Below are positions 33,234 through 38,503 of a stretch of 38,503 bases of DNA, one piece after another. The notes beneath the pieces were generated by a model. The model saw only the letters and a program-made list of their open reading frames with translations, did no database searches and was not told the DNA's origin. How positions within the stretch are numbered: position 1 is the first letter of the stretch; each line of letters begins with the position of its first letter. The position numbers and the translations under genes are program-made. The DNA comes from Defluviitaleaceae bacterium (GTDB lineage Bacteria > Bacillota > Clostridia > Lachnospirales > WQUN01), in assembly GCA_009786925.1 (NCBI GenBank), contig WRGY01000120.1, positions 1-38,503 of the forward strand. Reading direction: 5' to 3'.

Positions 33234-33267
33234 ATTTTATCATAAAATGCGGTCTTGCTCTATATAA
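33234..33267 (-). promoter_or_regulatory. Conserved promoter element of the RelE-type operon
   Basis: Minus strand TGATAAAAT (33242-33234) fits an extended -10, about 50 bp before the toxin ATG. It is the counterpart of the element at 28565-28598, sharing 27 of 34 positions. Confidence 0.5.
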
Positions 33268-33307
33268 CTCATAAGAGCTATTTGTACGTGAGAACGTGTT
33301 TCATTTG

Positions 33308-34129
33308 TTACACTTCATCACAAATATCCATGCTTAATATTTTTGTGTACGACTTTAAATCATCTATACTTTTACTATCTTTCATAACAAATACGTTAAG
33401 ACATTCGACAGCAACATTAAATGGGTTGATATATGTTACATAAAAATTAAAAGTAGCTCCCGCAATATTTTCATCTGAACATAGAATATGTGGTTCGCAG
33501 GCAGATAAGTAAACTTGCAAATAAATTATATGGTCAACATTGTCATTTTCAATCCAACGAATAGCACTAACGTCCACATCAAAAGAGTTGATACGGTATT
33601 GATTTTCTGCACAGAACATTCTGTTACCTATTTTCACGTTGAAATCCGAAATCTTAGCTTTATTAACAATCATATCGCGCGATGCACGCATTTTAAACTG
33701 AAAATTTAATGCTATGTTTGTCAAATTTTTATTATTTGTATGCTCTTTCATCATCAATGACTTTCCTGTAGGTGGATAATTTCCTAAAAAAGACAAATGG
33801 ATAAATCTCGGCGTTAAAAAAACAAAGGTGTCTCTTTTGGTTAGAAGATTATCTTTCCGTTCTTGCTCTTTATGCAATTTTTCAGTTTGATAATGTGCAA
33901 GAACTGCTAAATATATGGTTGCAACAAATGAAAATGCCCCTATCGTATATGCTAATACATCGCTAGAATAAAACGTTGTTCTCCATCTTACTTGATTTTG
34001 CCCCGATTTATATACCAAATCAATAATCAATGGAACAAGTACAATCATTGCAAACAAAACACAAATTGTTATAAATCTATGTTTAATTATAATCTCCAGT
34101 ATCGTTTTTTTCTTATCTTTATTTTTCAT
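33308..34129 (-). CDS. Two-helix membrane protein of unknown function
   Basis: A 273-residue protein with a Lys-rich start, membrane segments at about 18-38 and 61-82, a short charged coiled segment (EKLHKEQERKDN) and a soluble C-terminal domain of about 170 residues rich in beta-type pattern (FVFLTPRFIHLSFLGN; FNFYVTYINPFNVAVECLNV). GGGAG precedes the ATG. Base composition is more AT-rich than the flagellar region, in line with an accessory gene. No known family is recognised. Confidence 0.6.
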   Translation of the reverse strand: MKNKDKKKTILEIIIKHRFITICVLFAMIVLVPLIIDLVYKSGQNQVRWRTTFYSSDVLAYTIGAFSFVATIYLAVLAHYQTEKLHKEQERKDNLLTKRDTFVFLTPRFIHLSFLGNYPPTGKSLMMKEHTNNKNLTNIALNFQFKMRASRDMIVNKAKISDFNVKIGNRMFCAENQYRINSFDVDVSAIRWIENDNVDHIIYLQVYLSACEPHILCSDENIAGATFNFYVTYINPFNVAVECLNVFVMKDSKSIDDLKSYTKILSMDICDEV

Positions 34130-34266
34130 AAATATTTACGCTCCCTTTTCAATGGACGCGCACAAAATCGGCTAGGTTATGTTTTGCGGTTGCAACTTTT
34201 ATGTGCCACCTTATTTCAGTTGTTTGAACATTTTGCTCCATTGCATCATCACATGCGGTAACATTT

Positions 34267-34641
34267 TTAAATCGGGGGTACTTTTTCGCCAACTACTCCG
34301 AAATCCTTTAATATGCTCAAGCATTTATTAAATGTCTTTTTACCACGATATGGTGGAGAGCCATCGTCATAATATGAAACAGCCTCAACGATATTCTCAA
34401 TCCATTCATGAGGGTCTGCCCGAAAGGGCTGGTTATTATTGATATTTGCATTGCGTTCCCATATAGGTTCGTAGAAGCGGTTGAACAGCACTTCTCGTCC
34501 ATCACTACAAACCCACCTGCCATAAGGAAGCCACATTTTGTATAATCGCTGTTTTTCATCAAATTTTGATGGCTTGTAATGAAAATACTCCTTTTTCCCT
34601 TTGAGCCTTACATCTCGCATGTGTTTTCCATAACCTATCAT
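34267..34641 (-). CDS. Hypothetical protein, accessory type
   Basis: A 124-residue soluble basic protein, rich in aromatic residues: KEYFHYKPSKFDEKQRLY, MWLPYGRWVCSDGREVLFNR and FRADPHEWIENIVEAVSYYD. The G-R-W-V-C-S-D-G-R-E-V-L-F-N-R stretch looks like a conserved core but I cannot assign a family. AAAGGG lies upstream of the ATG, and an extended -10 promoter precedes it. The 137 bp between this gene and the membrane-protein start at 34129 hold nothing recognisable. Confidence 0.55.
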   Translation of the reverse strand: MIGYGKHMRDVRLKGKKEYFHYKPSKFDEKQRLYKMWLPYGRWVCSDGREVLFNRFYEPIWERNANINNNQPFRADPHEWIENIVEAVSYYDDGSPPYRGKKTFNKCLSILKDFGVVGEKVPPI

Positions 34642-34679
34642 ATTGTCCTACACCCTTTCATTTTCAATATTATAAAACG

Positions 34680-34688
34680 ATTATAACA
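34680..34688 (-). promoter_or_regulatory. Extended -10 promoter before the 34267-34641 gene
   Basis: Minus strand TGTTATAAT is a perfect TGnTATAAT extended -10 about 40 bp before the ATG, preceded by an AT-rich stretch. Confidence 0.5.
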
Positions 34689-34810
34689 TATCAAGAAAAA
34701 ATAAAGTTTTTGAATCAACTGCAATTCGGTTGCTTTTTATGCTTTTTTAATTTTCGACAATGAGGGCAACTACTTGAACCTATTTTGTCAAGGATATTTT
34801 GGAGAAAGTA

Positions 34811-34893
34811 TCTACGCATTAGAAACTCAAATATGTAAGAACCCCAAAATCCAATAAGTGGCGTGTATTTTCACTTGTTGGGTTTTGGGGTTT
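34811..34893. repeat. Direct repeat plus long hairpin, left copy
   Basis: tctacgcattagaa (34811-34824) is followed by a 21-bp stem, 34840-34860 with 34872-34892, fully paired with two G-T wobbles and an 11-nt loop, ending in TTT. It looks like a strong terminator. The same 14-bp motif and a closely related hairpin (both begin aaccccaaaa and end ttttggggttt) recur at 38136-38212. The rest of 34642-35113 holds promoters and hairpins but no gene. Confidence 0.7.
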
Positions 34894-35001
34894 CATTGTA
34901 ATAAGGGCATATTCAGAGCGATTTGTTGAACGTGACGGCTATAGACAACGGCATTAAGGCAAACGAGTACAGCAATTAAAAACTGCATCACAAACGCCGA
35001 T

Positions 35002-35040
35002 ATTATTAAAGTGGCTTGATTTCAGAGCCACTTTAATAAT
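35002..35040. repeat. Perfect 15-bp inverted repeat before the sigma-factor promoter
   Basis: attattaaagtggct (35002-35016) pairs perfectly with agccactttaataat (35026-35040), loop 9 nt. It ends 10 bp before the -10 element of the sigma-factor gene, so it could be an operator overlapping the -35 region or a terminator of upstream transcription. Confidence 0.6.
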
Positions 35041-35046
35041 TGCCCT

Positions 35047-35055
35047 TGCTATAAT
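35047..35055 (+). promoter_or_regulatory. Extended -10 promoter of the sigma-factor operon
   Basis: TGCTATAAT matches TGnTATAAT exactly, 58 bp before the TTG start. No clear -35 is present; that position is occupied by the perfect inverted repeat. Confidence 0.55.
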
Positions 35056-35113
35056 GCACATGATAAAATATTAAAGCGTGTACAATAGCACAACAGAAAG
35101 GGGGCGTGTTACT

Positions 35114-35659
35114 TTGAACTGGATAGCAACAATTGACAGCAACGAGGAAAGAATCAAAATCGAAGAACTTTACAAAAAATACCGCGGCTTAATTGTTTAC
35201 ATGGCGATTCAGATATTAAAAGACAAAGACCTTGCGGAAGATGTTTTGTCCGATTCCATAATCAAGATAATACGCCACCGCAAAAAAATATTTGAATTAA
35301 ATTGTTACCAAGAGCGGTTGTATATCGTTAATATTATAAAGACCACTTCTTTGGATTTGTTAAAAAAGATGAAGAACAATATCTCAGACGATACGGACGA
35401 AATACTGGCAACCATGCCCGATAGCGATAACGCCGTATTAGATGAATTGGTTGCCAAAGAGGGCTATGAAGCAATAAAGGAAGCAATCAAAACCCTACCC
35501 GACAGTCTAAAAGACGTTGCGTATCTCAATCTTATATGTGAGCATAGCCATGAAGAAATTGCAGAAATTTTGGGTATTAGCAATGCGGCATCAAAAATGA
35601 GATTAACGAGAGCAAAAAAAATAATGCGTGAAGCATTGAAAGGCGGCGAAAATGGATAA
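35114..35659 (+). CDS. Sigma-70-family (ECF-like) RNA polymerase sigma factor
   Basis: A 181-residue protein. Region 2 is LYKKYRGLIVYMAIQILKDK followed by DLAEDVLSDSIIKIIRH. Region 4 is LPDSLKDVAYLNLICEHSHE followed by EIAEILGISNAASKMRLTRA, a helix-turn-helix. No region 3 is seen, as in ECF-type factors. The start is taken as TTG 35114 because AGGGGG lies about 9 nt before it; an ATG 36 bp earlier has no ribosome site. It overlaps the next gene by 8 bp, which encodes a membrane protein placed like an anti-sigma factor. The regulon is unknown. Confidence 0.88.
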   Translation: MNWIATIDSNEERIKIEELYKKYRGLIVYMAIQILKDKDLAEDVLSDSIIKIIRHRKKIFELNCYQERLYIVNIIKTTSLDLLKKMKNNISDDTDEILATMPDSDNAVLDELVAKEGYEAIKEAIKTLPDSLKDVAYLNLICEHSHEEIAEILGISNAASKMRLTRAKKIMREALKGGENG

Positions 35660-36365
35660 TGAAAAATTGTTTGATGCAATAATAAAAGTTGCCGCAGAGG
35701 AAGCATGGCAAGAGGAAAGTGATTCCTTGCCAAGCCTTGAAGAACTCAACGAAATGTACCCGCCGTCCGAAACCTTAGACAAGAGGGTATATGGTGCAAT
35801 CAACAAAGCGACAAGGCGTGGTAAAATAAAAAAAACTATACGATACACTATCAAATGTGCAATGGCTTTTTGCGTGTTTATTGTGTTTGCGGGTGGTGCG
35901 CTAATGAGTGTAGAAGCGTCACGCACATTTATATTAAGCCGCATAATAAATATAAGTGACGATTATGCCCGCATCCATTTTCAGCTTGGGTATGTTTCGG
36001 ATTTGGAAATTGGCGAGTTGGTTATAAATTATATCCCCGACGATTTTACGTTTTATGAACAAGGCGAATTTACCGAGGGGCATACCTTTTATACATTTAG
36101 AAGCGAAACCCGTCGTGGAATTATGATTCAACATTTTATTGTGTCGGAGGGAATGAATGAGATTACCTCTGGCACTCTTATGACGGAGGGTGGCAACCTT
36201 TCGGTTATTTCACTTAATGGGCAAGTGGCGTATTTTTTTACATTTGCCGATGAAAATTATGCAAATACAATCTCATTGAATGACGGCAGGCATTTTCTTT
36301 CTGTCACGGCATTTCTTGACCGTGACGAGTTGATTAAAATTGCAAAAGGAATGACGCTTAGATAA
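35652..36365 (+). CDS. Probable membrane anti-sigma factor (DUF4367-like)
   Basis: A 237-residue protein: an acidic cytoplasmic N-terminus (about 1-60), one membrane segment (about 65-87, CAMAFCVFIVFAGGALM) and an extracytoplasmic domain with the DUF4367 pattern (LVINYIPDDFTFYEQGEF; SLNGQVAYFFTFADENYANT; FDRDELIKIAKGMTL-like end). Genes of this layout directly after an ECF-type sigma factor usually encode its membrane-bound inhibitor. The 8-bp overlap with the sigma gene supports coupled synthesis. A terminator hairpin follows. Confidence 0.8.
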   Translation: MDNEKLFDAIIKVAAEEAWQEESDSLPSLEELNEMYPPSETLDKRVYGAINKATRRGKIKKTIRYTIKCAMAFCVFIVFAGGALMSVEASRTFILSRIINISDDYARIHFQLGYVSDLEIGELVINYIPDDFTFYEQGEFTEGHTFYTFRSETRRGIMIQHFIVSEGMNEITSGTLMTEGGNLSVISLNGQVAYFFTFADENYANTISLNDGRHFLSVTAFLDRDELIKIAKGMTLR

Positions 36366-36396
36366 AAATAAAATTTTTTCTAAAATCATGTTACCT

Positions 36397-36460
36397 AAGC
36401 CCACCCTCAATCGTTGTATATTATAAAGGGTAAAATACAACGGTGGTAGGTGGGCTTTTT
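36397..36460 (+). terminator. Terminator after the sigma/anti-sigma operon
   Basis: aagcccacc (36397-36405) pairs with ggtgggctt (36449-36457), and an inner stem pairs cgttgtat (36412-36419) with atacaacg (36435-36442); a T-run follows (36456-36460). Confidence 0.8.
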
Positions 36461-36512
36461 ATGTTGGCTGCTCATCTTACCAAAATTTTTTCAATTCAAG
36501 GGAGGATTTAAT

Positions 36513-37067
36513 ATGAGTGTAGCGAACATTAACGGCTCGGTGGTTTCACAATCTGCATATCAACAAGCGAGGGCAAGTGTTGCAAATATGCCAAACGGAA
36601 ACCTTAACACAAGCGGCGTTTTATCGGCAATGAAGCAATTTACATCGGGCGTGAATTTATCCACAAGCATGGCTCCGTTCACCAACGGGGGAATGAATCT
36701 CGGTATTCACCCCGAAATGCTACGCAGGGCAGGAAGTGACCCCGAAGAAATGGTGCGATTGAAGGCTTTGGTAATAGACCATGTGGAAGCCATGAGGGGT
36801 TCAATACAAAGTTTTGCAAGTCAAGGCATTGAGGTAATTGCTCAAGGTGCTAGAATACACGAGGACGGTACATCAAGTGGGTGGCTTATAACACGCAGTC
36901 CCGATTTGCGTGGCGAAAGACGCGCCCAATTTGAACTACCCGAAGATGACCGCCCCTCATGGGCAGAACTCATGCGCCAACATCTTGAAGCTGCTATGCG
37001 TGAAGCCGAAGAAAACCAACCAAGTCATTTGGAAGATGAAAATTCCGCAAGAAACTGGGTGGTTTAA
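36513..37067 (+). CDS. DUF6033-like protein of unknown function
   Basis: A 184-residue soluble protein. The N-terminal 50 residues are polar and low in hydrophobic content (INGSVVSQSAYQQARASVAN), without a signal peptide. The core LGIHPEMLRRAGSDPEEMVR resembles the I-x-P-x-x-L-x-x-(M/A)-x-x-D-P-E motif of the DUF6033 family of Clostridia; the match is by eye only. The C-terminus is a charged helix. GGGAGG lies 7 nt before ATG 36513. It follows the anti-sigma terminator, so it has its own promoter or is reached by read-through. Confidence 0.6.
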   Translation: MSVANINGSVVSQSAYQQARASVANMPNGNLNTSGVLSAMKQFTSGVNLSTSMAPFTNGGMNLGIHPEMLRRAGSDPEEMVRLKALVIDHVEAMRGSIQSFASQGIEVIAQGARIHEDGTSSGWLITRSPDLRGERRAQFELPEDDRPSWAELMRQHLEAAMREAEENQPSHLEDENSARNWVV

Positions 37068-37106
37068 TACAATCAAGAAATATAACGACAACAAGGAGCT
37101 GACACC

Positions 37107-38060
37107 GTGAACATAAACAGTGCGAACAACAACATTCAAAGCAATAATTTCACCACCGCAAATATATCCAACACAAGGCAACCTCGCAACCACAGTCCAA
37201 GCGGGAGGATAAATCTAACCCCAACTGTGCAATCAGCAGTTGATTTTAGCGTAAGTCCTGAAGCCCAAAGACTGTTTGAGTTAAAGCAAATGGAAAATGC
37301 CACCACAACACGCTTTCAAGAATTTGTAATAGACGATAGCAAGTCAATTTCTACGGCTTTTAACGACTTGTCTACTGGTGCTATGAATTTTTTGAATCGT
37401 GCTAATCAGTTTGCAAACAATGAAATACGAACTGGTGATAATGCACTAATGGCTGAATTTGGTTACAAACTTATTGGGGGGCTTGCACATACAGGATTAA
37501 TAAACCCCAACATAGGTGCTTCCGACCATGCGATAGACCTTGCCAACAGATATGTGGAATTGCGGGAATCGCTTTTAGAGCAATTTTATGGTGAAGAATT
37601 AGAAAAAAAGCTAAACGCACTTTCACAGGCTTTTGATTTTGCCGCAGAGATTCAAAGTGAAGCGCATGAACTTTCTATCCGACTTGAACTTACAACTGAA
37701 ATGGTTAGAATAGCATTTCACAACGCAGGTATAGAACAAGGTGTAAACGAGTGGATAAAATTCGACAGCGAACACATAACCCAAAATACAGAAGAAATTT
37801 CCCGCATAGCCGCCGCAGTTAGGGAAGCGATGCTCCACTTCACCCACCAAGCACGGCAATTCATTCTTGAAAACGGAGTTATTAATACCCAACAAGACAG
37901 AGAAAACGTAACAGCATTTTTACAAAACGACCAACGTGCTGACGGTGGGCTTACTCTTGACCAGCTTAATACAACCCACTCCATCGTAAATCGCCACCAC
38001 AACGGCAGTAGAGGTGTACAAAACGAAACCATGTTCACAGAAATATCACGCCTTTGGTAA
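37107..38060 (+). CDS. Helical protein of unknown function
   Basis: A 317-residue soluble, mostly helical protein starting at GTG (AAGGAG upstream). Residues 1-45 are Asn/Ser/Thr-rich and probably disordered. A segment VDFSVSPEAQRLFELKQ follows, then long amphipathic helices (ALSQAFDFAAEIQSEAHEL; ISRIAAAVREAMLHFTHQA). No membrane segment or signal peptide is seen. The N-terminal organisation resembles that of the gene just before it, 39 bp away, so the two probably work together. No family is recognised. Confidence 0.6.
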   Translation: MNINSANNNIQSNNFTTANISNTRQPRNHSPSGRINLTPTVQSAVDFSVSPEAQRLFELKQMENATTTRFQEFVIDDSKSISTAFNDLSTGAMNFLNRANQFANNEIRTGDNALMAEFGYKLIGGLAHTGLINPNIGASDHAIDLANRYVELRESLLEQFYGEELEKKLNALSQAFDFAAEIQSEAHELSIRLELTTEMVRIAFHNAGIEQGVNEWIKFDSEHITQNTEEISRIAAAVREAMLHFTHQARQFILENGVINTQQDRENVTAFLQNDQRADGGLTLDQLNTTHSIVNRHHNGSRGVQNETMFTEISRLW

Positions 38061-38077
38061 AATAAAAATACACACAT

Positions 38078-38120
38078 AAAAACCGCTTGCAGAGATGAAA
38101 AATTTCCGCAAGCGGTTTTT
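38078..38120 (+). terminator. Rho-independent terminator
   Basis: aaaaaccgcttgc (38078-38090) pairs perfectly with gcaagcggttttt (38108-38120), 17-nt loop, T-run at the end, 17 bp after the stop of the 37107-38060 gene. Confidence 0.92.
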
Positions 38121-38135
38121 ATACGCCTTAAAATG

Positions 38136-38212
38136 TCTACGCATTAGAAGCTATGTAATAACCCCAAAACCCGGCCAGTGGGATAATTTCCGCTAGTCGG
38201 GTTTTGGGGTTT
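38136..38212. repeat. Direct repeat plus long hairpin, right copy
   Basis: tctacgcattagaa (38136-38149) repeats the motif at 34811. It is followed by a stem of 38160-38178 with the complementary stretch ending about 38211 (19 positions, one mismatch and one wobble). It also serves the converging minus-strand gene that ends at 38211. Confidence 0.7.
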
Positions 38213-38503
38213 AGTTTGCTTTAGCTTGTTTTTTTAGTTCTGCAAAGCGGGTATCTGTTATCCCTGCCGTCTTTTTCATTGTTTCTATAACTTCGGGTTG
38301 GAAGTTGTTTTGAAAAGCGGCGATTATCATTTTTTCAGCAAGTTTTTCTTCTGCACTTACAGCGGCTTGTTGCTCCCTGCGCCTAAAATAATTCTGTAAT
38401 TGCAACAACTCACCTTGACGGTTGAGCGTATCATTAACAACATCATTTCTCGCTACGGTTTTTCTAACTCCATCAGCTAAATCAAGTGCAATAGGATTTT
38501 TAA
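38211..38503 (-). CDS. C-terminal part of an unknown protein (cut by window edge)
   Basis: The minus frame is open from the window edge to TAA at 38211-38213 and gives the last 96 residues. It is helical and charged: GELLQLQNYFRRREQQAAVS, EKLAEKMIIAAFQNNF, PEVIETMKKTAGITDTRFAE. The ending (A-x-x-MI/LL...G/N-x-x-PEVI...T-G-x-x-x-x-x-x-x-L) resembles the tail of Rpn/PD-(D/E)XK recombination-promoting nuclease family proteins, but the catalytic domain would lie outside the window, so this is only a guess. Confidence 0.5.
   Translation of the reverse strand, partial: KNPIALDLADGVRKTVARNDVVNDTLNRQGELLQLQNYFRRREQQAAVSAEEKLAEKMIIAAFQNNFQPEVIETMKKTAGITDTRFAELKKQAKAN

Noticed and set aside
34921-34985. 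Short open stretch reading NVTAIDNGIKANEYSN, considered as a nuclease or transposase tail
   Set aside because: Too short and without a start or recognisable motif.
1-38503. CRISPR array, tRNA, rRNA or group II intron
   Set aside because: No regularly spaced repeats, no tRNA-like cloverleaf and no intron domain V were noticed; the long palindrome at 17551 lacks intron features and has a target duplication instead.

Overview
The window looks like chromosome from a flagellated, spore-forming member of the Clostridia (Firmicutes). Three things point there. The gene order comF - flgM - flgN - flgK - flgL - fliW - csrA matches the Bacillus/Clostridium late-flagellar block. A SpoIIP-type sporulation amidase is present. 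Copper-amine-oxidase-type 'stalk' domains occur in exported proteins. Ribosome binding sites are strong (AGGAGG/GGGGA) and GTG or TTG starts are common. No rRNA, tRNA or CRISPR array was seen.

Left edge (1-1.4 kb): the 3' end of an unknown gene, a palindrome, a VapBC-type toxin-antitoxin pair, and a decayed fragment of a cytosine-5 DNA methyltransferase. From 1.4 to 24.8 kb nearly everything is on the minus strand. Read in transcription order it runs: SpoIIP-like amidase, hybrid histidine kinase, TrmH-family RNA methyltransferase, recD2, a 214-bp palindromic insertion, comF, then flgM-flgN-flgK-flgK-flgL-flgL-fliW-csrA. It ends with an unusual appended set: a two-domain lipoprotein, a radical SAM/SPASM enzyme that overlaps it, a GNAT-histone-deacetylase fusion and a frameshifted stalk-domain protein. 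Both hook-filament junction genes, flgK and flgL, are duplicated in tandem. An AEC transporter (plus strand) converges on hemW and a small lipoprotein gene (24.8-27.5 kb).

From 27.5 to 34.7 kb lies an accessory island. It holds a second VapBC module whose antitoxin has an in-frame TGA, a RelE-type toxin-antitoxin pair, three separate remnants of the 3' end of one serine-recombinase gene plus a broken middle part, and a truncated HicB. It also holds two inverted copies of a two-gene unit (small DUF5678-like protein plus retropepsin-like protease), a zinc-ribbon membrane protein and unknown small genes. From 34.8 to 38.2 kb a sigma factor/anti-sigma pair and two unknown proteins, one resembling DUF6033, are bracketed by two copies of a direct-repeat-plus-hairpin sequence. 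The right edge cuts an unknown minus-strand gene.

The best candidates for something undescribed are the duplicated protease unit, the lipoprotein/radical SAM pair, the repeat-bracketed sigma-factor module, and the long palindromic insertion element with a 10-bp target duplication. No homology search was run; family names come from motifs read in the translated sequence.
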